Positions 26,446 through 35,475 of a stretch of 64,000 nt of DNA are shown piece after piece (position 1 is the first letter of the stretch; each line of letters starts with the position of its first letter). Source of the stretch: JAJEBT01 sp965221485 (lineage in GTDB: Bacteria; Pseudomonadota; Alphaproteobacteria; MPNO01; UBA830). The stretch spans positions 62,001-126,000 of the forward strand of contig OZ244893.1 in assembly GCA_965221485.1 (NCBI GenBank), given 5' to 3'. Below the pieces are notes generated by a model, which saw nothing but the letters and a program-made list of their open reading frames with translations, was not told the DNA's origin and made no database searches. The translations under genes were made by a program, and so were the position numbers.

Positions 26446-27483
26446 ATGGCTGCGGATGCAAGTCTGGTTTCGCTGTTCAAGGCTGAACTTGAACTTTGCA
26501 AGGTTGGTCCCGGACAGTCCCTGTCGGTCCTGTCCGAAGCCGAGATCAGGGCCGATTATGCCCAGGCATTCATGGTAGCGGCGCAGGAGCTGGGTGCGTC
26601 AGCATTTCATGTCAATGTTCCCCACCGTCCGGTATCGCAGGGATTTGCCGGCAATATGGGGCGGACAGCGGTTGCTGGCAATCGTGCCGTTATAGATGCC
26701 CTGAAGAGTTCCGACATTGTTATCGACCTGATGTTTCTTCTGTTTTCGGATGAACAGCTAGAGATCACGCAATCCGGAACCCGCATGCTCCTGGTCGTGG
26801 AGCCGGTCGAGGTCTTGACCCGCATGTTTCCCGATGGTGAATTGCGGCGCCGGGTCGAGGCCGGAGAACGGCGCTTGCGCACTGCACGGCGCATGCGGAT
26901 TACCTCGCCGGCGGGGACCGACGTCACCTACCGGCTCGGGAATTACCCCGTGATGACGGAATACGGTTATACGGATGAGCCGGGGCGCTGGGATCACTGG
27001 CCGAGCGGCTTCCTGTTCACGGGTGGTGATGACGACGGTGTTGATGGCACTGTGGTGCTGGCTCCCGGGGATATTGTTTGCGCCTTCCGGCGATATATCG
27101 AGACCCCGGTGCGCCTGAACATCGAGAAAGGGTATGTTACGGAGGTTGCGGGCGACTCGCTTGATGCGATGCTGGTGCGGAATTACCTCGCGAGTTTTGG
27201 TGATCGCCGGGCCTATGCTGTTTCCCACATTGGCTGGGGGCTCAATCACAACGCCGACTGGCACCACATGGCGGTGGCCGACCGTCAACGTGAGATCGGC
27301 ATGGATGCGCTTGCATTTTACGGAAATGTCCTGTTCTCGACCGGTCCCAACCGTGAACTTGGCGGGACCAATGACACGCCGTGTCATCTCGATATGCCTC
27401 TCAGGAACTGCACACTGGAACTCGACGGCGAGGTCATCGTACAGAACGGTGAGATCCTGCCGGAAGACATGCGGGTTGCATGA
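26446..27483 (+). CDS. nicX: 2,5-dihydroxypyridine 5,6-dioxygenase-like protein (NicX/M29 fold)
   Basis: NicX is a mononuclear iron dioxygenase opening 2,5-dihydroxypyridine to N-formylmaleamate in nicotinate breakdown. At 345 residues the protein matches NicX length. The iron ligands of the characterised Pseudomonas enzyme, two His and an Asp near 265, 318 and 320, are matched by H261 (SHIGWGLN), H314 and D316 (CHLDMPLRNC), a constant offset of four. The ATG at 26446 has GGGAGG six bases ahead. A nicC-like gene follows 100 bases downstream on the same strand, the preceding step of the same pathway. The fold is shared with M29 aminopeptidases, so the name is an inference from ligands and context. 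Confidence 0.78.
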   Translation: MAADASLVSLFKAELELCKVGPGQSLSVLSEAEIRADYAQAFMVAAQELGASAFHVNVPHRPVSQGFAGNMGRTAVAGNRAVIDALKSSDIVIDLMFLLFSDEQLEITQSGTRMLLVVEPVEVLTRMFPDGELRRRVEAGERRLRTARRMRITSPAGTDVTYRLGNYPVMTEYGYTDEPGRWDHWPSGFLFTGGDDDGVDGTVVLAPGDIVCAFRRYIETPVRLNIEKGYVTEVAGDSLDAMLVRNYLASFGDRRAYAVSHIGWGLNHNADWHHMAVADRQREIGMDALAFYGNVLFSTGPNRELGGTNDTPCHLDMPLRNCTLELDGEVIVQNGEILPEDMRVA

Positions 27484-27582
27484 TCGCTCAATTGACCTGA
27501 TGACAGGTGGTGTGCGTGGCCAGAACCGGTTACAGGGTCCACTGATGGCGCCTCCGGAGCTGGCCGGTAACAGGGTCGGAGC

Positions 27583-28752
27583 ATGACTTCCGGCCTTCCG
27601 ATTGCCGTAATCGGCGCCGGGCTTGGAGGATTGCCGGCGGCAGCGCTTCTGCAGGCCCGGGGGCAACGCGTAGTGGTCTATGAGCAGGCGCCGGGATTTT
27701 CGAGGCTGGGCGCCGGGATCAATCTGGGACCCAACGTGATGAAAGTCATGCGGGCCATCGGTGTCGAGGATCGGCTTGTTTCGATCGGAATCGAACCCGG
27801 ATGCTGGGCCAATCGCGAGTGGAACACGGGGCGGATGCAGTTCGCGCTGCCGCTCGGGGACGACTGTCGGCACCGCTACGGAGCACCCTACCTGCTTATT
27901 CACCGCGGCGATTTTCATGAAATCCTGACCACCACGGTTACACCGGGGACGATACGGTTCAGCAAGAAGCTTGTGGGGCTGGAAGAGTGCGGAGACCGGG
28001 TTGTGCTCGGGTTTGCGGATGGCAGCACGGAGACGGCAGCCTTCGTTATCGGAGCTGACGGCATAAACTCGAGGGTACGCGAGACACTCCTGGGCCCCGA
28101 AGAGCCGATCTATACGGGGTTCGTGGCCCATCGTGCTATTTTTCCGCGCCACCTTGTCCGCGCTCCGATCCCGCACGATCTCACCAAATGGTGGTCGGAC
28201 GATCAGCATGAAGCGGATGATGACCGGCATATCCTGGTCTATTACCTGACACGGAAGCGGGACGAGATTTATATCGTGTCCGGCGTGCCGGACCCGGACT
28301 GGGACAGCGATGTGTCCTTCATCGAGGCCGATCTCGATGAAATGATCGCGGTGTTCGACGGATTTCATGACGATCTGATGCAGGTGCTGTACGCCTGTCC
28401 GGCCGCGACGAAGTGGCCACTTCTGGAGCGAAAGCCCTTGCTGCTCTGGAGTTCGGGGCGGATTGTGCTGTTGGGCGATGCCTGTCATCCCATGAAGCCA
28501 CATCTGGGTCAGGGCGCAGCCATGGCGGCGGAAGACGCGGCGATTCTGGTGCGTTGTCTGGAGGCCTTCGGGTTCAAGGACCTGAAGGCCGCGTTTGATC
28601 TGTATGAGGCCAGTCGCAAGGCCCGAACTTCGGATGTGCAACATCATTCGCATCTCAACAAGTGGATGCGCCATGAGACCGATCCGGGCTGGGTGTTCGG
28701 TTATGATCCGATGAACCAGGAGCTCGGGATACCGGCAGGGGTCTCCGGGTGA
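27583..28752 (+). CDS. nicC: 6-hydroxynicotinate 3-monooxygenase-like flavoprotein
   Basis: Class A FAD mono-oxygenase of 389 residues converting 6-hydroxynicotinate to 2,5-dihydroxypyridine in the characterised relatives. Dinucleotide loop VIGAGLGGLPAAALL (9-23), EQAPGFSRLGAGINLGPNVMK (the NicC-characteristic stretch), IGADGINSRVR (the DG motif), and GDACHPMKPHLGQGAAMAAEDA (second FAD motif) all agree closely with NicC, as does the KWWSDD segment and the C-terminal W-V-GYD block. Lies between the nicX-like gene and a substrate-binding-like protein; the product of this enzyme would be NicX's substrate. Related salicylate hydroxylases are the main alternative. Confidence 0.82.
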   Translation: MTSGLPIAVIGAGLGGLPAAALLQARGQRVVVYEQAPGFSRLGAGINLGPNVMKVMRAIGVEDRLVSIGIEPGCWANREWNTGRMQFALPLGDDCRHRYGAPYLLIHRGDFHEILTTTVTPGTIRFSKKLVGLEECGDRVVLGFADGSTETAAFVIGADGINSRVRETLLGPEEPIYTGFVAHRAIFPRHLVRAPIPHDLTKWWSDDQHEADDDRHILVYYLTRKRDEIYIVSGVPDPDWDSDVSFIEADLDEMIAVFDGFHDDLMQVLYACPAATKWPLLERKPLLLWSSGRIVLLGDACHPMKPHLGQGAAMAAEDAAILVRCLEAFGFKDLKAAFDLYEASRKARTSDVQHHSHLNKWMRHETDPGWVFGYDPMNQELGIPAGVSG

Positions 28753-28977
28753 CAGGTTTCTGTTGCCGTCGGTCCGGGTTCGCCATGGTAATCGCTGCAC
28801 GCCCGGGACGGGGCGACAAAGGATCGCGGGTCCGCATTTCCGCGGGCGATCCCCTGCTGCAGGCGGCATGTATGCAGTCTTCATCATTCCGGTTTTTTGG
28901 CGGCGGATGGGCAATATTCCTTCCGCTGAACACTCCCGGCACCGGCCAAGCTGCCGTCACGACAGGACGATAAAGAC

Positions 28978-29955
28978 ATGGAACTGACAATCGCTCTTAA
29001 CCGCTATGACCGCCACGTTCCGTTTTTTACAGGAATGCTGGCTCCGCCCAGGGGGCTTACGCTCCGTCCCCTTGAGGTCGGAGAAAGCGCGGCCTACCGG
29101 GACGGCGGGCATCGGCATGCGCGTATGATCAACGATCTCGAATTCGATATCGCTGAAATGTCCCTGTCGACGTTCATCATGGCTGTCGGGCGCGATCCCG
29201 ATCTTCCTCTGGTCGGCATCCCGGCCTTTCCGCGCCGGTTCTTCAGCGCGGGCCAGATCTACGTCAACATTGATTCAGACATTGACACACCCCGGGACCT
29301 GATCGGTCGGACCGTCGGACTGCATTCCTTCCAGACCACCTTGTCACTGCTCGCAAAGGGTGATCTCAAGCTCGACTACGATGTTCGCTGGCAAGACATT
29401 CGATGGGTCTGCATGCGCAAGGAACTGATCCCTGTCGATCACGGTGACGACGTCACGGTCACTTTGATGCCGGACGGCAAGGACATGGGGACGATGCTGT
29501 GCGAGGGCGAGATTGATGCTCTCATCTCGCCGCAGCCGGGACCTTCAATGCTGGAAAGACCGGATCGATATCGGCGTCTGTTTTCGGATGTTCATGCCGA
29601 GGAGGTCCGGTACTTCAGGAGTCATGGCTACTATCCGATCAAGCATCTGATGGTATGCAAACGCGAGCTGGCCGAACAGTATCCGGAACTTCCCTGCGAA
29701 CTTGTGCAGCTGTTCAATGAAGCCAAGGCGATCGCCTACAGCTTTTACAATGATTCCAACTATTCCCTGCTGGCGGATGGACGTACACTCTATGAACAGC
29801 AGAGAGCCGACTTCGGCGACGATCCGTGGCCCAACGGTTTCAAGGCCAACCGCAGGAATCTGGAGCGATTTATCGAGTATTCGCACGACCAGCGTCTGAT
29901 TCCCGCACAGTATCCGCCGGAGCGACTGTTTCATGTGTCCACCCATGTGACGTAG
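28978..29955 (+). CDS. 4,5-dihydroxyphthalate decarboxylase-like / substrate-binding protein
   Basis: A 325-residue periplasmic-binding-protein-fold polypeptide without a signal peptide (starts MELTIALNRYDRH). DLEFDIAEMSLSTFIMA, PAFPRRFFSAGQIYVN and DLIGRTVGLHSFQTT are typical of the group annotated as 4,5-dihydroxyphthalate decarboxylase, a cytosolic branch of the NMT1/SsuA binding-protein superfamily. Within a catabolic operon it may be a ring-acid decarboxylase or a cytosolic ligand-binding protein. ATG 28978 follows AGGACGATAAAG. About 225 bases separate it from the nicC-like gene. No ABC permease or ATPase accompanies it, which favours an enzyme. Confidence 0.78.
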   Translation: MELTIALNRYDRHVPFFTGMLAPPRGLTLRPLEVGESAAYRDGGHRHARMINDLEFDIAEMSLSTFIMAVGRDPDLPLVGIPAFPRRFFSAGQIYVNIDSDIDTPRDLIGRTVGLHSFQTTLSLLAKGDLKLDYDVRWQDIRWVCMRKELIPVDHGDDVTVTLMPDGKDMGTMLCEGEIDALISPQPGPSMLERPDRYRRLFSDVHAEEVRYFRSHGYYPIKHLMVCKRELAEQYPELPCELVQLFNEAKAIAYSFYNDSNYSLLADGRTLYEQQRADFGDDPWPNGFKANRRNLERFIEYSHDQRLIPAQYPPERLFHVSTHVT

Positions 29956-30568
29956 TCGAACCGCTTGCTTTCGGCACTGTATGTTCCGGTGGGCGAAGCG
30001 GGGTCGGTTCATACCGTTCCGGAGACAGGATTGCGTCCATTCACGCTATCGCATTACGAAGGATCAGGGCCGCAAATTTGCGATCTTGCCCGCTTGCATC
30101 CCCCGGTTATGGGCGGGGATTGCGACGGTCGCATTATTGGGTCCCCTGTTTGCCATGTCGAAAAACAGGATGTCGGTTTTGCCCGACCGGCTGGCAACTC
30201 GTCGGGTTTGGGCCGAAACCGGGGCACAGGTTCCTCGACGCGCTCGTCATCAGCGACAAGCTCAACCTTCGCCTGGGACTTGACCGCGACGCCGGGCCCC
30301 GAATGGTTGCCGCACCCATTTGCCGCGGGCACGGGGACGACCCGTCCCGACACCAGCACGCCGCCCGGTTCCCCGAAATTCGAGGACAACCGGAAACGGG
30401 CGACGGCCGCGGAGCCCGAGAAAGAGCAGGGCCGCCATCGTCACTTGCCGAGACCACCACCTGACCCCAATCACCTGTGCCGGCATCAGCGCCCGTGCAA
30501 AGCCGAAGTCCGGACTCGCCGACATGACCACGATCTCGGACTGTGTTGTTTCCAGGCGATGGTGCCGA
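29956..30568. other. gene-free tract between converging genes
   Basis: About 610 bases at the convergence of a plus and a minus gene. The long plus-strand frames here extend antisense through the M29-like gene and are Arg/Pro/Ser-rich, so I reject them. No T-tailed hairpin found. Confidence 0.45.
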
Positions 30569-31756
30569 TTACACAGGGAACGATTCGAGAAGTTCGATCG
30601 GGTTCCCGTATTTTTCGGCGGCAGCCACGACGTTCGGATCGCGAAGCGAAACCAGGAAGCCATCGTCAATCAGGGTCCGGTTGCCTGCCGTCACGGTCGC
30701 ATCAAAGGAAACGAGGTCCATATGAATGTGGGGCTCCTCCCAGTTCGGCATGACACGCTCGAGATAGGGTGACGGTTCGAGGGCATTGATCCCGAAATGC
30801 AGCCCACCCGGCGAATTGGGGCCGGCGGGATAGATGTCAAAGCGCGGCGCCTTGGGATTGAAACCGCATCCCAGCTCGTGCAGCCGGCCGCCAATAAGCA
30901 TGTCCCGGAGGATTCCGGCTTCGGAACTCTTGCCATGAACGGCGACGACGCGGTCGTTCCGGAACTCGACACCGAGACGCTCCTCAAAAGGCTTCTCGAA
31001 CCCGACCGCCCATTGAGGATATACGATTCCGTTGAGATCGACATCGATGTCGTCATCATTGTCGATGGTCGTGCGCTCGTACAGATTGGGGCCGTGTGTC
31101 GGCAGATAATGGATGTAGCATCCGTCTTCATCAGCAATATTGTGGCCGCGCCAGCGATTGCCGGACAGCATCCTGTTTTTCATGGTCTGATCGAAATGAA
31201 CCGTCAGGTTGGTGCCTCTCGGATCCGAGAACCGGAGGTCGAATTCGCCGGATTCGGGATACAACCCCGCAGTCGCCCGGATGATTTCGCCCAGAAGGTC
31301 AAGCGGGAACCGGGCCTGGGGTGTCTTGAGCAGATCAAGATTGCGGAAAAACGTGATCTTGATCCAGCGCTGGCCCTTGTCGCGCCGCAGGCCGATGAAG
31401 AACGGATCAATAACCGATGCAAACCATGTGGATACCACAAAATCAGCCCTCTCAATCAGGGTCCGGGCTTCGTCCGGCCCCCTGGTCAATCGGGTCGTGG
31501 GACCCATGTAGGATGTGAAGGTTGCGCCGCGCGCCCGTGCAAGCCCGTAAATCGCCTGACCCACACGCGGATCGATCAGGGGATCCGTCAGATAGACCAC
31601 ATGATCGCCCGGCCTGATCGCGAAGACGCGATGAAAGTTGTCAGCACCCTGTATGTAGGTAGCCGTGTCGACATCGGGGTAGCTGACCTGCCGCGGCAGC
31701 CCTCTTCGGCTCCCGGATCGAAGGATATCATCCGAACTTGTGGGAAGCAGGCTCAT
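30569..31756 (-). CDS. NicX/M29 aminopeptidase-fold protein, divergent
   Basis: A 395-residue homologue of the dioxygenase/M29 fold (ATG 31756 preceded by GGAGAG). DHVVYLTDPLIDPRVGQAI and ADFVVSTWFAS form the N-terminal domain; in the catalytic half the position of the first NicX histidine reads HELGCGFN, with Glu in place of His, while PHIHMDL keeps a His-x-Asp pair like NicX's second and third ligands. Mixed Glu/His/Asp ligands resemble M29 metallopeptidases more than the NicX iron site. Encoded opposite to the TctC gene. Likely a metal hydrolase or dioxygenase acting in the same catabolic block; substrate unknown. Confidence 0.7.
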   Translation of the reverse strand: MSLLPTSSDDILRSGSRRGLPRQVSYPDVDTATYIQGADNFHRVFAIRPGDHVVYLTDPLIDPRVGQAIYGLARARGATFTSYMGPTTRLTRGPDEARTLIERADFVVSTWFASVIDPFFIGLRRDKGQRWIKITFFRNLDLLKTPQARFPLDLLGEIIRATAGLYPESGEFDLRFSDPRGTNLTVHFDQTMKNRMLSGNRWRGHNIADEDGCYIHYLPTHGPNLYERTTIDNDDDIDVDLNGIVYPQWAVGFEKPFEERLGVEFRNDRVVAVHGKSSEAGILRDMLIGGRLHELGCGFNPKAPRFDIYPAGPNSPGGLHFGINALEPSPYLERVMPNWEEPHIHMDLVSFDATVTAGNRTLIDDGFLVSLRDPNVVAAAEKYGNPIELLESFPV

Positions 31757-31944
31757 TCGTTTCTCTCCTCTGTCCTGACAGGACCTCGAATGATAGGCGC
31801 ACGCATTCGTTTTGTCGCCCTGGATGTCCTGAAAGTGACTTGCGGTTGTTCCCCACACTTCGTAGCCTTGCGGTCGACAGCCGGAGGCTTCGAGTTCGAT
31901 GCCGATGAGCCGGCAATGATTGGTGAAACGGGGAGAGACAGTTC

Positions 31945-33039
31945 ATGCCGATACCGAGATCGTTGATAGTTGGCGCCGGCGCTGCCATGGCCGCGGCGTG
32001 GTTGGCCGTTCCTGCGAGCGCACAATTCTACAAGGGCAAGACCCTGAATGTGATCATCAACTATGGGGCGGGCGGAAATACCGACATCCAGGGACGGTCG
32101 GTGCTGCGCTTCATGAAGAACCACATTGCAGGCAATCCTCGCATTGTGGTGAAGAACATGCCGGGGGCCGGCGGTGTGGTGGCTACCAATTACATCGTTG
32201 AGGCGGCCAAGCGAGACGGCTCGGTCATGGGAATCTTCACGATCGCCTTTTCTGCCGAACTGATGAATGACAAGGCATTACGGGTCAGTCACCGAAGTCT
32301 CAATCTGATCGGAGCGATCGGTCAGCAGCAGATCGCGCATATCCGCAAGGATACGGCGCCGGGACTCAACGGGGCTCGGGACTTCGTCAAGATTGACAGG
32401 ATGTTCAAGACGGCGGGTCATGCTCCGAACAGCAGCAAGGATATCACCATCAAGATCACGCTTGGGCTTCTTGGTATCAAGCATCAGCATGTGACGGGTT
32501 ACAAGTCGTCCGGTGTCATCCGCCGGGCCTTGCTGCAAAACGGGGTGCAATATACGGAAGATTCAGTGACGGGCTATTATGCACGGGTCGTGCCGGCCCT
32601 GGTGAAACCGGGAATTTCCATTCCACTCTGGCATTATGGTGTCCCCACCGCTGACGGCGGGATCGAGCGCGAGCCGTCGATGGACCCGGCAATCCCGACA
32701 TTCCTTGACGTTTACAAGATGAAGTACGGCAAGGATGCGATGCCGTCAGGCCTGCCATGGAAGGCCTATCTCAAGATGGCGCAATCGCGAAAGGCGCTGC
32801 GGATTCTCATCATGCCGCCCGAGGTGCCAAAGGAGGCCCTCAGCGCCCTTCGTGAGGCATGGGCCACGACCACCAAAGACGAAGGATACCTCGCAGAGTA
32901 TCGCAAGCAGAATGCCAGTGACCTGGTGCCCCTGATCGGTGACGAGGCCCAGACGGTGGTTTCCGAAATGGTTGCGGTGGACCCGGTCCTCAGGACCTAT
33001 CTCAAGGAAGTTGCGGACGATATCGCGGCGTCCAGGTAG
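31945..33039 (+). CDS. tripartite tricarboxylate transporter receptor (TctC/Bug family)
   Basis: Periplasmic solute receptor of 364 residues. A Sec signal peptide is clear: MPIPR, a hydrophobic core up to AAAWLAV, and cleavage after PASA before QFYKG. The mature protein has the Bug-family beginning (KTLNVIINYGAGGNTDIQGR) and VVKNMPGAGGVVATNY, which binds a carboxylate. The permease gene follows after 140 bases containing a strong hairpin. Bug receptors bind a wide range of carboxylates; with the nearby catabolic genes an aromatic or dicarboxylic acid is plausible. Confidence 0.9.
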   Translation: MPIPRSLIVGAGAAMAAAWLAVPASAQFYKGKTLNVIINYGAGGNTDIQGRSVLRFMKNHIAGNPRIVVKNMPGAGGVVATNYIVEAAKRDGSVMGIFTIAFSAELMNDKALRVSHRSLNLIGAIGQQQIAHIRKDTAPGLNGARDFVKIDRMFKTAGHAPNSSKDITIKITLGLLGIKHQHVTGYKSSGVIRRALLQNGVQYTEDSVTGYYARVVPALVKPGISIPLWHYGVPTADGGIEREPSMDPAIPTFLDVYKMKYGKDAMPSGLPWKAYLKMAQSRKALRILIMPPEVPKEALSALREAWATTTKDEGYLAEYRKQNASDLVPLIGDEAQTVVSEMVAVDPVLRTYLKEVADDIAASR

Positions 33040-33122
33040 CGACATACCGGTTTCCCTTGGCGGCACTGCGTTATCCGGATATCGGGGCCGCAACGCGTTC
33101 GGAGACCGGATCATAGAGACGT

Positions 33123-33155
33123 GCAGGGGCGGCAGAGCACACGCGCCGCCCCTGC
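33123..33155 (+). promoter_or_regulatory. intercistronic hairpin between TctC and TctA genes
   Basis: GCAGGGGCGGC at 33123-33133 pairs exactly with GCCGCCCCTGC at 33145-33155: an 11-bp perfect GC-rich stem with an 11-base loop. No T tract follows, so a simple terminator is unlikely. It lies 25 bases upstream of the permease start, a typical position for hairpins that stabilise receptor mRNA and reduce permease translation relative to an abundant binding protein. Confidence 0.6.
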
Positions 33156-33179
33156 CCGGGAAACAGACGGCCCTGACCC

Positions 33180-35144
33180 ATGTTTGACGCAGTCCTTGAC
33201 GGCCTGGTGCTGATTGTCCAGTGGCCGGCTGTCGGTTATCTCGGGCTTGGCGTCATCATTGGCATGTTCTTCGGCGCAGTCCCCGGCCTTTCGGGACTGG
33301 TCGGCATGGCCATTCTGCTTCCATTTACATTCGGGCTTGATGCAGGCGCCGCTTTTGCCTTCCTGCTGGGCATGTATGCGGTGACGACAACGGCCGATAC
33401 CCTGGCATCGGTGTTGCTCGGTGTTCCCGGAACTGCGGCGTCCCAGGCGACGATCATTGACGGTTATCCGATGGCCCAGCAGGGTCAGGCGGCACGGGCC
33501 CTCGGCGCGGCCTATACGGTTTCCATGATCGGCGGCGTGCTGGGTGCGATCTTCCTTGCGGCTTCCATTCCGCTGGTGAGGCCGCTGATCCTCTCCTTTG
33601 CGGAGCCCGAATTCTTCTTTCTCGCCATTCTCGGCCTGACTATGGTGGGTGCCCTGTCCGGTCGGTCCATTTTCAACGGGCTTGTAGCGGCGTGTCTGGG
33701 GCTGCTGTTGTCAATGGTCGGCTATGCCCAGTTTGGCGGCGAGCAACGCTATACGTTCGGAGCCAACTATCTTCTTGACGGACTTCCGCTGGTTCCGGTC
33801 GTCCTGGGTCTGTTTGCTCTTCCCGAAGTCATTGATCTGGCCACGCGCGGTCAGTCGATTTCCCGGGTGGCGGCAACTGGCGGCGGCATGCTTCAGGGTA
33901 TCCGGGATGCGGCCCACCATTGGTGGCTGGGGCTTCGTTGTACCGCCCTTGGAGTCTATATCGGCATGCTTCCCGGTCTTGGCGGGTCGATTGTGGACTG
34001 GGTAGCTTACGGCCATGCCGTTCAGTCGGCACGGGACAAGGAAGCGTTCGGGAAAGGAGATATTCGCGGCGTCATTGCTCCGGAAGCCGCCAACAACGCC
34101 ATGAAGGGCGGCGCCCTTCTTCCGACGATCGCATTTGCCATCCCGGGCAGTGCTTCTATGGCGATCCTGCTCGGGGCATTTCAGATTCAGGGGCTTGAGC
34201 CCGGTCCGGCCATGTTGACGGACCAGCTGGACATTACTTTCAGTCTGGTCTGGACGCTGGCCATTGCCAATGTGCTCGGTGCTGCTTTCCTGATGGTCTG
34301 GGGGCGGCATGTGGCGCGGTTGACCTTTGTTTCCGGTCATTACCTGGTGCCGGCCGTCGTACTTTTCGTTTTCATGGGCGCATGGCTTGGCAGTTCGGCT
34401 GTCGGCGACTGGATCACCCTGCTTGTGTTCGGTCTGGTCGGCTGGATCATGAAGCATGCAGGGTGGCCCCGGCCACCGGTGGTTCTGGGCTATATTCTCG
34501 GGGTCATCATGGAAGATGCGTTGCAGATTGCATCGCAAAATTACGGTTGGGAGATGCTCACAAGGCCAATTGTCGTCATCCTCATCGTATTGGTCATCCT
34601 GACCCTCATGACCGCATGGTGGCGGCTTCGTCAGGGTGGTGCGGTGCGTGGGGGTGAAGATGCTGTCGAGCCTGCCTGGAGGGGGCGAGACGGACTGTCC
34701 CTGACTGTCGGTCTGCTGGTTTTCGCGCTTTTCATCTATGCTCTTGTTCTGGCAGTGGAATGGCGGGCGAGTTCGAGACTGTTTCCGCTGGTCATTGGTG
34801 TGACAGCGCTGTTGCTGGCCGTTGTCGTGGTTGCGCGGGACGGGCTGCTGCTGCGGCGACAGCCAGACGCGGACCAGCAAGGCAGCAGGGTATCGGATAA
34901 CCCGCTTCTGCGCGGCAGTCTGTTTTTCGGGTGTCTGGTTGCGATTTTGCTGGTGACCTTCGTCATCGGCCAGTTTCTTTCTCTTCTCCTGTTCGTCGCC
35001 CTGTATCTTGTCTTGTGGGCCCGTATGGGCTGGCGTCTGACTGTGATATACACCGTCGGGAGTGCTGTTTTTCTTTATGTCCTGTTCAACCGGGTGGTGC
35101 CGGTCCAATGGTATGAATCCCCGTTCTTGACCCTGTTCGCGTGA
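33180..35144 (+). CDS. tripartite tricarboxylate transporter permease, TctA fused to TctB
   Basis: Inner-membrane subunits of a sodium/proton-driven carboxylate importer in one 654-residue chain. Residues about 1-490 are TctA: hydrophobic helices with PGLSGLVGMAILLPF, TPADTLASVLLGVPGTAAS-like signature (here TTADTLASVLLGVPGT), and APEAANNAMKGGALLPTIAF. After a polar linker (GGAVRGGEDAVEPAWRGRDG, about 492-510) comes a TctB-like unit with about four helices (ALFIYALVLAVEWRASSRLFP, LVAILLVTFVIGQFLSLLLF). The genes are usually separate; the fusion guarantees equal amounts. Works with the TctC receptor encoded just upstream. Confidence 0.92.
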   Translation: MFDAVLDGLVLIVQWPAVGYLGLGVIIGMFFGAVPGLSGLVGMAILLPFTFGLDAGAAFAFLLGMYAVTTTADTLASVLLGVPGTAASQATIIDGYPMAQQGQAARALGAAYTVSMIGGVLGAIFLAASIPLVRPLILSFAEPEFFFLAILGLTMVGALSGRSIFNGLVAACLGLLLSMVGYAQFGGEQRYTFGANYLLDGLPLVPVVLGLFALPEVIDLATRGQSISRVAATGGGMLQGIRDAAHHWWLGLRCTALGVYIGMLPGLGGSIVDWVAYGHAVQSARDKEAFGKGDIRGVIAPEAANNAMKGGALLPTIAFAIPGSASMAILLGAFQIQGLEPGPAMLTDQLDITFSLVWTLAIANVLGAAFLMVWGRHVARLTFVSGHYLVPAVVLFVFMGAWLGSSAVGDWITLLVFGLVGWIMKHAGWPRPPVVLGYILGVIMEDALQIASQNYGWEMLTRPIVVILIVLVILTLMTAWWRLRQGGAVRGGEDAVEPAWRGRDGLSLTVGLLVFALFIYALVLAVEWRASSRLFPLVIGVTALLLAVVVVARDGLLLRRQPDADQQGSRVSDNPLLRGSLFFGCLVAILLVTFVIGQFLSLLLFVALYLVLWARMGWRLTVIYTVGSAVFLYVLFNRVVPVQWYESPFLTLFA

Positions 35145-35475
35145 CGGGAGCACCCTGCCAGGGACCACCGCTGCTATCGACCCGGGAAGGGGTCATGCCG
35201 GAACCGATATCAATGGGGGCGCAGGGTCCGCTTAATTAAGCCGGAAGACCGGATTCCGGAATTTCTGCCCGCACCGCGATCGATGTGTGTCACGGAATAC
35301 AAGCCCAGAATCGCATGTTTCGGGGCGAACCTGGCCTGGATCAGGGCGGCGGTTCATGGAGGTTCCGGCTGCAAGATGTGTGGCAGTGGCCATGGCGTCA
35401 TGTCCGACCTCCTGGAATAAAGATGCGGACAGAGGCGTTGCTCCGGTTTCCGGGTTGCCGCAAGAAGGGAAGACC
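35145..35475. other. gene-free tract
   Basis: About 330 bases before the YciI-RidA fusion. The reading frame of that gene is open through most of it, but the translation shows no family resemblance and the good start is at 35476. AGCCGGAAGACCGG-TTCCGG is a weak palindromic run; no terminator is apparent. Confidence 0.4.

Noticed and set aside
26758..28914. 718-codon minus-strand open frame
   Set aside because: Antisense to the NicX-like and NicC-like genes, both with catalytic motifs; its product is Arg/His/Pro-rich.
29965..30753. Plus-strand frame in the gap before the M29-like gene
   Set aside because: Overlaps the M29-like gene antisense and looks random; no start signals.
33711..35168. 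485-codon minus-strand frame
   Set aside because: Antisense to the TctA-TctB permease; a Gln/His/Arg-rich translation is typical of reversed hydrophobic codons.
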